DNA of 64,000 nt from Asanoa hainanensis (GCF_900188485.1 NZ_FZPH01000021.1:54638-118637), one strand, 5' to 3'; positions 27,281 to 35,951 are shown, numbered from the stretch's first letter. The notes: generated by a model from the sequence alone, not told the origin. Translations and numbers: made by a program.

Positions 27281-28860
27281 TTCTTCGCGGTGGCCCGGTT
27301 GAGGCCGTACGTCAGTGCGTCGACCAGGGCGTGCCAGCTCGCCTCGACGACGTTCTCGTGCACGCCGACGGTGGTCCAGTCGCGGCCGTGGCCGTCGTTG
27401 GTCTCGACCAGCACGCGGGTGACCGCACCGGAGCCGTGCGAGCCCTCCAGGATGCGCACCTTGTAGTCGGCCAGCACGAAGCTCGTCAGCTCCGGGTAGT
27501 GCTTCGACAGAGCCAGCCGCAGCGCCTCGTCGAGGGCGTTGACCGGGCCGTTGCCCTCGGCCGTGGCAATGACCCGCTCGCCCTTGACGCGCACCTTCGC
27601 GGTCGCCTCGGAGACCACCGCGCCGTCCTCGCGGTGCTCGACCAGCACCCGGTAGGACTCCAGCGCGAACGGCCGCGGCACCTCCGCGAACTCGCCCCGG
27701 ACCAGCAGCTCGAAGCTCGCGTCGGCGGCCTCGAACGACCAGCCGCCCGCCTCGAGGTCCTTGACCCGCTGGGTGACGCGGGACAGCTCGGTCGGATGGC
27801 CGGCCAGGTCGATACCGAGCTCACGGCTCTTGAGCTCGATGCTGGCCCGGCCGGCCATCTCGGTTACCAGGATCCGCATGTCGTTGCCGACAACCGAGGG
27901 CTCGACGTGGTTGTAGAGCAGGGGATCCACTTTGATCGCGCTCGCGTGCAGGCCCGCCTTGTGGGCGAACGCCGCAGCTCCCACGTACGCCTGGTGGGTG
28001 TCGGGTGCGATGTTGGCGATCTCGGCGATCGAGTGGGACACCCGCATCGCCTGTTCCAGGCAGCCGTCGGGTAGGACGGGCAGGCCCAGCTTGAGTTGGA
28101 GGTTCGCGACGACGGCGAACAGGTCGGCGTTGCCCGGCCGTTCCCCGTAGCCGTTGGCGGTGCACTGGAAGTGCTCGACGCCGGCCTCGACCGCGGCGAC
28201 CGTGTTGGCCACGGCGCACGAGGTGTCGTTCTGGCAGTGGATGCCGAGTTGGTCGGCGCTGACTCCGAGCCGGGTCGTGAGGTCCTGGATCGCGGCGGTG
28301 ATCCGCGACGGGAGCATGCCGCCGTTGGTGTCGCACATCACCACGCGTTCCGCGCCGCCTTCGAAGGCGGCCCGCACCACTTCGGCCGTGTACGCGGGAT
28401 CGTGGCGGAAGCCGTCGAAGAAGTGCTCGCAGTCGAGGAAGACGCGGCGGTCGTTCTTCACGAAGTGGGCCACGGTCTCCCGCACCATCGCGAGGTTCTC
28501 GTCGCCGGTCGTGCGCAGGGCCCGCTCCACGTGCCGGATGTCGGACTTCGCGACCAGGCAGACGGCGGGCGTCTCGGCGTCGAGCAGCGCGCGCACCTGC
28601 GGGTCCTCGTTGACCCCGACGCCGGCCTTGCGGGTGGCGCCGAACGCCACGAGCTGGGCGTGCTTCAGGTCGAGCTCGTTGCGGGCGCGCCGGAAGAACT
28701 CGGTGTCCTTGGGCATCGCGCCGGGCCATCCGCCCTCGATGAAGCCGACGCCGAACTCGTCGAGCAGGCGGGCGACGGCGAGCTTGTCGACCACCGAGTA
28801 ACTGATCCCCTCGCGCTGTGCCCCGTCGCGCAGCGTGGTGTCGTACACCTGGTAGGGCAT
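27277..28860 (-). CDS. cimA: (R)-citramalate synthase
   Basis: A 527-residue enzyme of the isopropylmalate/citramalate synthase family that condenses pyruvate and acetyl-CoA, feeding isoleucine synthesis. The catalytic start YDTTLRDGAQREGIS, the metal ligands in HCQNDTSCAVANT and a C-terminal LeuA-dimer-type regulatory domain (~375-520) are present. Length and C-terminus favour CimA over LeuA or homocitrate synthase. ATG 28860 follows AGGACCAGG. Its 5' region holds a putative attenuator (28933-29028). Confidence 0.92.
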   Translation of the reverse strand: MPYQVYDTTLRDGAQREGISYSVVDKLAVARLLDEFGVGFIEGGWPGAMPKDTEFFRRARNELDLKHAQLVAFGATRKAGVGVNEDPQVRALLDAETPAVCLVAKSDIRHVERALRTTGDENLAMVRETVAHFVKNDRRVFLDCEHFFDGFRHDPAYTAEVVRAAFEGGAERVVMCDTNGGMLPSRITAAIQDLTTRLGVSADQLGIHCQNDTSCAVANTVAAVEAGVEHFQCTANGYGERPGNADLFAVVANLQLKLGLPVLPDGCLEQAMRVSHSIAEIANIAPDTHQAYVGAAAFAHKAGLHASAIKVDPLLYNHVEPSVVGNDMRILVTEMAGRASIELKSRELGIDLAGHPTELSRVTQRVKDLEAGGWSFEAADASFELLVRGEFAEVPRPFALESYRVLVEHREDGAVVSEATAKVRVKGERVIATAEGNGPVNALDEALRLALSKHYPELTSFVLADYKVRILEGSHGSGAVTRVLVETNDGHGRDWTTVGVHENVVEASWHALVDALTYGLNRATAKN

Positions 28861-28932
28861 GATCCTGGTCCTTCTTTCGGAGGCGGTGGGGCTTTGCGCG
28901 TCGCGCACTGCAACACAGGGCTCGCTTCAAGC

Positions 28933-28964
28933 AAAAAGACCCCCCGCTGGAATGCGGGAGGTCT
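28933..28964 (-). terminator. Attenuator terminator in the cimA leader
   Basis: An 11-bp stem with one mismatch (AGACCTCCCGC ... GCGGGGGGTCT) and a 6-nt loop is followed directly by TTTTT on the minus strand. It stands 73 nt upstream of the cimA ATG and 30 nt after the leader-peptide stop, so it must be bypassed for cimA expression from the upstream promoter. Confidence 0.7.
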
Positions 28965-28995
28965 GCGCGCTCGGCGGTGTTGGTTGCCGGCGCGC

Positions 28996-29028
28996 TAGCT
29001 GCCAATAATGAGGGCGAGCGGTGTCACG
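28996..29028 (-). CDS. cimA leader peptide (attenuation)
   Basis: A 10-codon ORF reading MTPLALIIGS with a GTG start and TAG stop. It contains Leu-Ala-Leu followed by two consecutive ATT Ile codons, which are rare in this GC-rich genome where ATC dominates. The GTG sits 7 nt after the -10 box CAAAGT, so the peptide is leaderless. Ile-tRNA shortage would stall a ribosome here and could prevent the downstream terminator from forming. Inference from sequence; not tested. Confidence 0.65.
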
Positions 29029-29035
29029 CTCCGTA

Positions 29036-29064
29036 CTTTGCCACGGTCGTGCCGTGACACCAAG
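29036..29064 (-). promoter_or_regulatory. Promoter of the cimA leader transcript
   Basis: TTGGTG (29059-29064), a 17-nt spacer and CAAAGT (29036-29041) on the minus strand, with the leader-peptide GTG exactly 7 nt further on. A 9-bp inverted repeat (29021-29029 with 29054-29062) overlaps the region. Confidence 0.55.
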
Positions 29065-29171
29065 CACCTGACCACATGTCGGGAACTCCCCTTGGTGGTT
29101 TTCGTCCGCGTTGCGCCGGGTAGGAACTTGTCGACCGAGTACGACAGTCGATACGAGGAGTGAAGGTTCTC

Positions 29172-29594
29172 ATGGACCAGCTCAACCCTCAGCCGACGCC
29201 TCCCTCTGGTGCCCACGGCGGCGTGCCTACCGGTGCGTTCGACCCGTGGTCGTTCCGCGACGAGGCTGGTGTGACCGGCTCGGACCTGGTCGGCTACAAG
29301 GTCGAGGCGACCGACGGCAGCATCGGCAAGATCGATGCGCACAGCTACGACGTCGCTTCGAGCTACCTCGTGGTGGACACCGGCGCGTGGATCTTCGGCA
29401 AGAAGGTCATGCTCCCGGCCGGTGTCGTCAACCGCGTGGACCACGACGAGCAGAAGGTCTACGTCGACCGGGACAAGGACCAGATCAAGTCGGCTCCGGA
29501 GTACGACGCGGACAGCCACAGCGATCCGGCCTACCGGGACAAGCTCGGCGGTTACTACGGCGGCATGTACGACTCCGCCGGGCCGCGCTTGTAG
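29172..29594 (+). CDS. PRC-barrel domain protein
   Basis: A 140-residue cytoplasmic protein with a PRC-barrel (residues ~35-110): GYKVEATDGSIGKIDAHSYD, SYLVVDTGAWIFGKKVMLPAG. The ends are Pro-rich (N) and Tyr/Gly-rich (C). PRC-barrels appear in RNA-processing and photosynthetic proteins; standalone actinobacterial versions are often stress-induced, but no function is assigned here. GAAGG lies 6 nt upstream of ATG 29172; a GTG at 29160 is in frame. Confidence 0.85.
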   Translation: MDQLNPQPTPPSGAHGGVPTGAFDPWSFRDEAGVTGSDLVGYKVEATDGSIGKIDAHSYDVASSYLVVDTGAWIFGKKVMLPAGVVNRVDHDEQKVYVDRDKDQIKSAPEYDADSHSDPAYRDKLGGYYGGMYDSAGPRL

Positions 29595-29610
29595 TTCGGT
29601 TGTTCCTCGC

Positions 29611-29655
29611 GGCGGCGCCCGCCGTCCTTCCTTCGGCGGGCGCCGCCCTTTTCTT
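29611..29655 (+). terminator. Intrinsic terminator after the PRC-barrel gene
   Basis: A perfect 14-bp stem (GGCGGCGCCCGCCG and its complement) with a 9-nt loop is followed by CTTTTCTT, 17 nt after the stop codon. Confidence 0.85.
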
Positions 29656-29694
29656 GTCCACAGTGGATTCTTCTGAATCGGTTAAGGTTCTGGC

Positions 29695-30429
29695 ATGGAG
29701 CCCAACCGGTCGTATCCCCTCGACGGCGTCTTCAACTTCCGCGACATCGGCGGCTATGCCGGGCACGACGGGCGCACCGTGCGGTGGCGCCAGGTGTTCC
29801 GGTCCGACTCGGTGCACCGCGTCGACCCGGCCGCGCTGCCTTCTCTGGGAGTGCGCACGGTCATCGACCTCCGCCGCCCGCGTGAGGTGGCCCGTGACGG
29901 CCGGGTGGTCGACTATCCCGGGCTGAGCTACCAGCACATCCACCCGGAGCACCCGGAGTGGACCGCGGCGGGCCCGGACGAGACGATTGACCGGTTCATC
30001 GCCGACCGCTACCGGGAGCTGGCCGACATCGGCACAGCGGGCATCGCGGCGGCCCTGAAGGTCATCGCGGACCCGACCGCCGGCCCGGTGGTCGTGCACT
30101 GCGTAGCGGGCAAGGACCGCACAGGCGTGGTGTGCGCGCTGACGCTGTCGCTGCTGGGAGTCGCGGACGACGACGTGGCAGCGGACTACGCCCTGAGCAC
30201 GGCGGCATCGCAACGGTTCTCGGCGTGGTTGCGCGCGGCGCTCCCGGACGCCGAGGTACCACCGACGCCGTTCATGGCCTCACCCGCGACGGCGATGCTG
30301 TTGTTTCTCGCTGAACTACGGGACCGGCACGGCTCGATCGAGGGCTACGCGACCCACGCCGGCCTGACCACGGACGACCTGGCGGCGCTGCGTTCGCACC
30401 TGCTGACGGACGGGGACCGCGCGGCGTAG
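29695..30429 (+). CDS. Tyrosine/serine protein phosphatase (PtpB/Tyr_phosphatase3-like)
   Basis: A 244-residue phosphatase with the Cys-based loop HCVAGKDRTGVV and the N-terminal FNFRDIGGYAG typical of the Tyr_phosphatase3 family, which includes mycobacterial PtpB. These enzymes dephosphorylate Tyr/Ser/Thr residues or phosphoinositides. TAAGGT (29683-29688) lies 6 nt before the ATG, indicating a leaderless mRNA. Confidence 0.88.
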   Translation: MEPNRSYPLDGVFNFRDIGGYAGHDGRTVRWRQVFRSDSVHRVDPAALPSLGVRTVIDLRRPREVARDGRVVDYPGLSYQHIHPEHPEWTAAGPDETIDRFIADRYRELADIGTAGIAAALKVIADPTAGPVVVHCVAGKDRTGVVCALTLSLLGVADDDVAADYALSTAASQRFSAWLRAALPDAEVPPTPFMASPATAMLLFLAELRDRHGSIEGYATHAGLTTDDLAALRSHLLTDGDRAA

Positions 30430-30456
30430 GCCGCGGGCTCCCCGTCCGCGCCGGCG

Positions 30457-31476
30457 TCACTTCTTCTTGATGGGCTCCAGACAAAGCACGTGACCGGTGC
30501 CGTTCTTCTCGCCGGTCCAGTAGGAGACGGCCGTGGTCTTCCAGGGGTCGCAGGTAGCTTCGTTCTTACCTGCGGCCAGGAAGTCCTTCTGCCGAATCCC
30601 ATCGACCCTGCCGACCACCGTCCATTGGGCGGTCGCGTCGTCGCAACGCACGATCTTCATGTCCTGGGCCGTCTGGCCGACCAGACACTCACCGGCGGAG
30701 GCGACCTCGGGTTCACGGTCGCGCGTCACCACCGACCACCCATAGCCCACGAGCCCCGCCACCCCGAGCACGGCGACGAGCACGGCCAGAACCTTGCCGA
30801 GAACGACCGCCTTGCTCCTCCCCCGGACGGGTTCCCCCAGCTCCTCCCGCTCCGCGAAAGAGTCACCGTCCGCCGACGGCACGGTGGCGTCGGCATCCAG
30901 CGAGGGGGCTTCCTCGCCCTCCGCCTGCGCCGGCGCCGGCGCCGGCGACGAGGTCTCGCCGACGAAAGTCGGAGTCCGCGCCTCGCCCGACAGCCCCGCA
31001 GTGGCGCCCCCGGGCAACGGCGGCGGAGCCTGCGCATCCGACGGGACCGGGCCCGCGTCCGCGGACTGAGACGCACCCGGCGCCGCGTCCGAAGCCACCG
31101 AGGCGGCGTCCGCGGACAGCGACGGCGCAGGCACCCCACCCGACGGCACCACAATCCCGTCCGCGGACAGGGACGCACCCAGCGCCTCGTCCAAAGCCAC
31201 CGAGACGGCGTCCGCTGGCAGGGACGCACCCGGCGCCTCGTCCGAAGCCACCGAGGCGGCGTCCGCGGGCAAGGTCGCGGCGGGCGCCCCATCCGGCAGC
31301 GATGCGACGGCATCCGCCGACAGCGGCGGTGCGTCCGCCGCATCCACCGGCGGCGGGGTCGGCGAGGCGGGCAGCGACGAGGCGTTCCCTCCATCGGCCG
31401 GGGGCGAAGCGGGCGGGGTGGGCGCCCCGTCCAGCGGTGGTGAAGAGGGCGGCGGCGTCGTGGACGGCTCGGACAC
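30457..31476 (-). CDS. Single-pass membrane protein with repetitive cytoplasmic region and Cys-containing outer domain
   Basis: A 339-residue protein. Residues 1-235 are Ala/Pro/Ser/Asp-rich low complexity with degenerate ~24-residue repeats (SADAASVASDEAPGASL...). Residues ~238-262 form one membrane helix (VLGKVLAVLVAVLGVAGLVG). The outer ~75-residue domain has four Cys (GECLVGQ, IVRCDD, ATCDPWK, HVLCLEP) and resembles LppU-type lipoprotein domains. Function unknown. GTG start with AGAGGA upstream. Confidence 0.75.
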   Translation of the reverse strand: MSEPSTTPPPSSPPLDGAPTPPASPPADGGNASSLPASPTPPPVDAADAPPLSADAVASLPDGAPAATLPADAASVASDEAPGASLPADAVSVALDEALGASLSADGIVVPSGGVPAPSLSADAASVASDAAPGASQSADAGPVPSDAQAPPPLPGGATAGLSGEARTPTFVGETSSPAPAPAQAEGEEAPSLDADATVPSADGDSFAEREELGEPVRGRSKAVVLGKVLAVLVAVLGVAGLVGYGWSVVTRDREPEVASAGECLVGQTAQDMKIVRCDDATAQWTVVGRVDGIRQKDFLAAGKNEATCDPWKTTAVSYWTGEKNGTGHVLCLEPIKKK

Positions 31477-31499
31477 GGGTGTTCCTCTCGAAGATCAAA

Positions 31500-32237
31500 C
31501 TCCGAGCGGAACGCTAGATGATCGGTTCCCGGCCCGTTGCCCCAAGCCGATCATCCATTTGGCCCCCGTGTAGCCCCGAACGACGGCCGCTTACTGTCAC
31601 TTCGCTCTTTGTTCGGCAATTTCCTTTCGGTGGCTTTCGCCCGCCGGCACCGCCCAACGCGGAGCCAACCCAAACCCCGCACACCCAGACCGCACCACCG
31701 CCCACGCCACCGCCGCCACCGCCGGCGCCGCCGCCCGCGCCGGTGCCGGCGGCGGTGCCGGGCGGCGGCGGCGTCCCCACCAACGGCATGGCCACCCACC
31801 ACGGCGGCGTAGGGGAGGCAGAGCACGGCGGTGACCGCGCCGAGCTTCGTCGCGCGGCGACCGCGCCGATCGCAGAGACCGCTGGCGACCACCCGTTGTC
31901 GGCAGCGCCCGGCCGCGCAATGATCCCCGCAGCTTCCGGCTCGTCGCCGCCCTGGCCGGACTACTGCTCACCGCCGGCGCATTGCTCGGCCGGCGGCGGG
32001 AGCGGGGTCAGAACTACGGGCCCAAATCCACATCGGACCCGGTCAGGTCCGAAAAGGAGCTTTGAGCGTAACCATCGGCGGAGGCTGAATTCCGGCGGGA
32101 GCGACGGTCGTGCCCACGACGGACCCGGGACACGGAAAGACGCACCTAGGCCAAGCCCGGCACGCCTTCCACCTGACCCGGGACACGGAAAGACCCACCT
32201 AGGCCAAGCCCGATGCGCCTTTCACAGTGAAGAAAGG
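31500..32237. other. 738-bp region without a confident gene; possible gene remnant
   Basis: A Pro-rich coding-like stretch (plus strand, ~31640-31790) is followed, after frame disruption, by a frame at 31919-32065. That frame reads a hydrophobic segment FRLVAALAGLLLTAGALLG then RRRERG and a TGA stop, like the C-terminal anchor of a surface protein. No single frame joins them. The far end holds the dispersed 21-bp motif and a 53-bp tandem duplication. I read this as a decayed gene plus repeats. Confidence 0.35.
32094..32227. repeat. Dispersed 21-bp motif plus two tandem 53-bp units
   Basis: Units at 32122-32174 and 32175-32227 differ at a few bases (both begin GACCCGGGACACGGAAAGA). Just upstream, 32094-32114 matches 16351-16371 at 20 of 21 positions and is followed in both places by a similar CGGACC.GGGA..GAAAG..GCAC tail. 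The array ends 11 nt from the ilvE stop. Confidence 0.8.
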
Positions 32238-33332
32238 TCAGAAAACCTTGTGCACCCAGCCATAGGTGTCCGCGGCGCGGCCGCGTTGGATGTCTACCAG
32301 GCGTTTGCGGATGTTCATCGTGACTTCGCCGGAGGTGCCGTCGCCCATTTTGAACGCGCCTCCTTCGAAGCGGACCTCGCCGATCGGGGTGATGACCGCC
32401 GCGGTGCCACAGGCGAACGCCTCGCGGATGCGGCCGCGATCGGCGTCCTTGTGCCATTCGTCGAAGGCCACTGGGCGCTCGATCACCGCCCGGCCGTCGT
32501 CCTCGGCCAGACGCATGATGGCTTCGCGGGTGATGCCCGGCAGGATCGTGCCGAGTGGCGGCGTGACCAGCGTGCCGTCGTCGTACACGAAGAAGATGTT
32601 CATGCCGCCGAGCTCGTCGATCCAGCGCTGTTCGACGGCGTCGAGGAAGACCACCTGGTCGCAGCCGTTGGCGGCCGCCTCCTGTTGCGGCAGCAGCGAC
32701 GCCGCGTAGTTGCCGCCGAACTTCGCCGCGCCGGTGCCGCCCGGGGCCGCTCGCGTGTAGTTCGGTGAGACCCAGACGTTGACGGGCTTGATGCCGTGCT
32801 TGAAGTACGAGCCGACCGGCGACGCGATCACCACGTAGAGGTATTCCATCGCCGGGCGGACGCCCAGGAAGACCTCGCTGGCGAACATGAACGGCCGCAG
32901 GTAGAGGCTGCCTTCGTCGTCCGAGGGGATCCACTCGCGGTCGACGCTGATCAGGTGCCGGAGCGAGTCGACGAACGCGCCCTCGGGCAGGTGGGGCATC
33001 GCGAGGCGGGTGGCCGACGTGGTGAACCGCGCGGCGTTGGCCTCCGGGCGGAACATCGTCACCGTGCCGTCCGTGTTCTTGTATGCCTTCAGCCCTTCGA
33101 AGATCTCCTGGGCGTAGTGCAGGACGGCGCTGGCCGGGTCCATCGGGATCGGGGCGCGGGCCTCGACGCGGGCCTCGTACCAACCTTTGCCGTCGGCGTA
33201 ACGCGCGGTCACCATGTGGTCGGTGAAGACCCGACCGAACCCTGGGTCGACCATCAGCGCGGCGCGCTCGGCGGCGGGTACCGGCTGGGGATTCGGGCGA
33301 ATCTCGAAGTCGAGCTTGTCACCACCGCTCAT
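32238..33332 (-). CDS. ilvE: Branched-chain amino acid aminotransferase
   Basis: A 364-residue fold-type IV PLP enzyme performing the last step of Leu/Ile/Val synthesis. The PLP lysine is in GTGAAKFGGNYAASL, and EIFEGLKAYKNTDG and EVTMNIRKRLVDIQ are family landmarks. ATG 33332 (MSGGDKLDFEIRP) follows GGAGG at about 10 nt; the longer TTG start at 33371 is less likely. A 12-bp palindrome GAACGGTCGTTC (33405-33416) lies upstream. Confidence 0.96.
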   Translation of the reverse strand: MSGGDKLDFEIRPNPQPVPAAERAALMVDPGFGRVFTDHMVTARYADGKGWYEARVEARAPIPMDPASAVLHYAQEIFEGLKAYKNTDGTVTMFRPEANAARFTTSATRLAMPHLPEGAFVDSLRHLISVDREWIPSDDEGSLYLRPFMFASEVFLGVRPAMEYLYVVIASPVGSYFKHGIKPVNVWVSPNYTRAAPGGTGAAKFGGNYAASLLPQQEAAANGCDQVVFLDAVEQRWIDELGGMNIFFVYDDGTLVTPPLGTILPGITREAIMRLAEDDGRAVIERPVAFDEWHKDADRGRIREAFACGTAAVITPIGEVRFEGGAFKMGDGTSGEVTMNIRKRLVDIQRGRAADTYGWVHKVF

Positions 33333-33511
33333 CGGCGTTGGACCTCCAGGTAAGCCGGCGGGGGCCGGCAACGCTCAGTAAAGGCTGCGCAAGAAACTTA
33401 CCCCGAACGGTCGTTCAAGGGCGAGAGGGCGGCGGACGAAACGGTTCGCCCGAAGGGTCCTGATTCTTCCGACGCCTAATGATGCGAAACGGTTCAACCG
33501 GAAAGGCGGGC

Positions 33512-34549
33512 TCAGCCCACGGCGCCGGCGGCGAGCCGGTCACCGACCTCGGCGGTACGCAGCGGCGTGCCGGACGTGCGCCCGGCGAGCTCGGCGGCGA
33601 CCGCCTCGGCTACTCGGTGTGCGGCGTCGGCGTGCCCGAGGTGGTCGAGCAGCAGCGACACCGAGAGCACGGCGGCGGCCGGGTCGGCCACGCCCTTGCC
33701 GGCGATGTCGGGCGCCGAGCCGTGCACCGGCTCGAACATCGACGGGTGGACCCGCTCGGGGTTGATGCAACCGCTGGCGGCCATGCCGATGCCACCGGTC
33801 ACGGCGGCGGCGATGTCGGTGAGGATGTCACCGAAGAGGTTGTCGGTGACGATCACGTCGTAGCGCTGCGGCTGGGTCACGAGGAACATCGCGGCGGCGT
33901 CGACGTGCTGGTATTCGGTGGCCACGTCGGGGTGCTCGGCGGCGACCGCGTCGAACGTGCGCGCCCACAACGAGCCCGCGTGGGTGAGCACGTTGGTCTT
34001 GTGGACGAGGGTGACCTTGCGGCGGGGACGCCGCGTGGCCCGGGCGAACGCGTCGCGGATCACGCGCTCGACGCCGTGCCGCGTGTTGAGGCTCTCCTCG
34101 GTCGCGATCTCGGCGGGCGTGCCCCGGTGGAGGCCGCCGCCGGCGCCGGCGTAGAGACCCTCGGTGCCCTCGCGCACCACGATCATGTCGATCTCGCCGG
34201 GCTTGACCCCGGCCAGCGGGCTGACCACGCCCGGGAAGAGCCGCGAGGGGCGCAGGTTGACGTATTGGTCGAAGGCGAAGCGGAGCTTGAGCAGCAGGCC
34301 GCGCTCCAGCACGCCCGGCGGCACGGTCGGGTCGCCGACGGCGCCGAGCAGGATCGCGTCGTGCCCGCGAAGCTCGTCGAGCACGGAGTCGGGCAGGACC
34401 TCGCCGGTGCGGTGGTAGCGCGCCGCGCCAAGGTCGTATTCGGTCGCCTCGACACCCGGGAGCACCGCGTCGAGCACCTTGCGCGCCTGGTCGATCACCT
34501 CGGGACCGATGCCGTCGCCGGCCACCACCGCGATCCGCGCCACAGACAC
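33512..34549 (-). CDS. leuB: 3-isopropylmalate dehydrogenase
   Basis: A 345-residue NAD-dependent enzyme oxidising 3-isopropylmalate in leucine synthesis. The motifs [37 protein letters not shown] and [15 protein letters not shown] are intact. GTG 34549 has AAGGAG 7 nt upstream; the frame from 34582 is rejected. An inverted AACGT...ACGTT element lies in the promoter region (34571-34587). Confidence 0.96.
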   Translation of the reverse strand: MSVARIAVVAGDGIGPEVIDQARKVLDAVLPGVEATEYDLGAARYHRTGEVLPDSVLDELRGHDAILLGAVGDPTVPPGVLERGLLLKLRFAFDQYVNLRPSRLFPGVVSPLAGVKPGEIDMIVVREGTEGLYAGAGGGLHRGTPAEIATEESLNTRHGVERVIRDAFARATRRPRRKVTLVHKTNVLTHAGSLWARTFDAVAAEHPDVATEYQHVDAAAMFLVTQPQRYDVIVTDNLFGDILTDIAAAVTGGIGMAASGCINPERVHPSMFEPVHGSAPDIAGKGVADPAAAVLSVSLLLDHLGHADAAHRVAEAVAAELAGRTSGTPLRTAEVGDRLAAGAVG

Positions 34550-34728
34550 GTCAAAGCTCCTTCGTAGCGAAACGTCTAACAAACGTTAAGCCATCGTCCC
34601 GCAAAGCGGTAAGTCGCTCCCACTATGCGGAATCGGGCAGACTTACCCAGCAAACTCTCAGCCGGTGCTCATGCCCTCGTCACCCGCAAATCCTAGGTTT
34701 AACGCAGTCACAGCCGGAAGGGGGCCCA

Positions 34729-35538
34729 ATGCGCCCAGACCTACGCCTAGGCGGCGGCTCGGCCACGACGCTCGCCCACCCCGCCGCCGCCAACGGTGGC
34801 TTGGTCGCACACCACAGCGTGCAGACCTCGACCGCGGGTTTCACGCTGACCCTGGTCAGCCCCGCCACCATGAGCCGCAAGGAACTGGCGGCCGCCATCG
34901 CCGACGCCGTCGGTGAGCTGCGCGCGATCGACGTCGCCTACAGCCCCCTGCGCGAGGCCAGCCTGGTCGCCCGTCTCCGGCGCGGCGAGGTGTCCGCCGA
35001 CGCGTACGCACCCCTCGCCGATCTCGTGGCCCGCTGCGACGCCATGCGCGCCGCCACCGACGGCTGGTTCGACGCCTGGTCCGCACCCGGCGGCTTCGAC
35101 CCCAGCGCCCTCGTCAAAGGCTGGGCCATGGAACGCGCCGCCGCCCGGGTCCGGGCCGCCGGCATCACCGACTACGCGGTGGCCAGCGGAGGCGACCTGA
35201 CGGTACGCGGCACGGCCCCCCATGGCGGCCCGTGGAAGGTCGCGGTGCACCACCCGTACGACGCGCGCCGCAAACCGGTTCAGCTCGAGCTCACGTCGGG
35301 CGCCATCGGCACCTCCGGCGTGACCGGCCGCCGCGGCCACGTCATGGACCCACACCGCGCGACTCCCGTCGACGAGATCCGCGCCGCGACGGTCATGGGC
35401 CCTGACCTGGCCGTAGCTGACGCATATGCGACAGCTCTCTACGCCGCCGGCGAGGCTGGGCTGGCTTGGTTCCCCACAACAGAGGGCTATACGGCGAGTT
35501 TGATGCAGGAGGAGTACGCGACACGCGGCGCCGTGTGA
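34729..35538 (+). CDS. apbE: ApbE-family FAD:protein FMN transferase
   Basis: A 269-residue flavin transferase that attaches FMN covalently to a Thr in target proteins. Family motifs GFDPSALVKGWAMERAA, YAVASGGDLTVRG, SGAIGTSGVTGRRGHVMDP and ATVMGPDLAVADAYATAL are visible. It lacks a signal peptide and is shorter than the periplasmic type, as in other actinobacteria. No obvious target gene is adjacent. AGGGGG precedes the ATG. Confidence 0.85.
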   Translation: MRPDLRLGGGSATTLAHPAAANGGLVAHHSVQTSTAGFTLTLVSPATMSRKELAAAIADAVGELRAIDVAYSPLREASLVARLRRGEVSADAYAPLADLVARCDAMRAATDGWFDAWSAPGGFDPSALVKGWAMERAAARVRAAGITDYAVASGGDLTVRGTAPHGGPWKVAVHHPYDARRKPVQLELTSGAIGTSGVTGRRGHVMDPHRATPVDEIRAATVMGPDLAVADAYATALYAAGEAGLAWFPTTEGYTASLMQEEYATRGAV

Positions 35539-35541
35539 CCC

Positions 35542-35571
35542 TTGCGTCCCGAGCCAGAGAATCGATAGCGT
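35542..35571 (+). promoter_or_regulatory. Promoter of the intergenic sRNA candidate
   Basis: TTGCGT (35542-35547), an 18-nt spacer and TAGCGT (35566-35571), just after the apbE stop. Confidence 0.5.
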
Positions 35572-35577
35572 GGTCGC

Positions 35578-35737
35578 GCGGTTACGCAGTGAGGTTTTCC
35601 GACGCGGATCAGGTCTTCGGGTGACCTGTTGATGCGAAGGTGCTGTGAGCCACCCTCCGCAGTGCGCAACCAGTGCACGCGAACGTAGATCAGCTCCCCC
35701 ATCGCCATTGCCGAGGCGACGGGGGAGCTGATTTTTA
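35578..35737 (+). ncRNA. Candidate small RNA (~160 nt), unknown class
   Basis: A promoter-like element and a strong intrinsic terminator bracket about 160 nt with no plus-strand gene. Inside, CAGGTC...GACCTG forms a 6-bp hairpin with loop TTCGGGT. The antisense strand carries a 71-codon frame (35487-35702, starting MGELIYVRVHW) lacking a ribosome-binding site and overlapping the apbE 3' end; either reading is possible. I do not recognise the RNA family. Confidence 0.45.
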
Positions 35738-35739
35738 TT
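35689..35739 (+). terminator. Intrinsic terminator of the sRNA candidate
   Basis: A 12-bp perfect outer stem (ATCAGCTCCCCC and its complement), a 5-bp inner stem after one mismatch, then TTTTTATT. Confidence 0.85.
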
Positions 35740-35951
35740 GTGGCCAAGGTTTTACGGCGTCGGTCGTACCGGGCAGTGGGTGCGGCGCCAGCCGGGTTTG
35801 TCGCGTCCGACGAAGGTGCGACCCCTGCGAAACCACCGAAACCCGCACTGCGAAGCGGCGCTGATGTCGACAAGATCTTGCCCAACGAAAGGCGAGAAGG
35901 TGTCCACCGCAAACCGTGGCGACTACCCCGCCTAGCACGGTGGCTGCACAC

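Noticed and set aside
31518..32768. 416-codon plus-strand frame overlapping ilvE
   Set aside because: Its second half is antisense to ilvE and the first half is Pro-rich low complexity without a start signal; treated as remnant DNA.
33405..33416. GAACGGTCGTTC palindrome upstream of ilvE as a regulator site
   Set aside because: Short and single; no partner regulator or second copy found, so only mentioned under ilvE.
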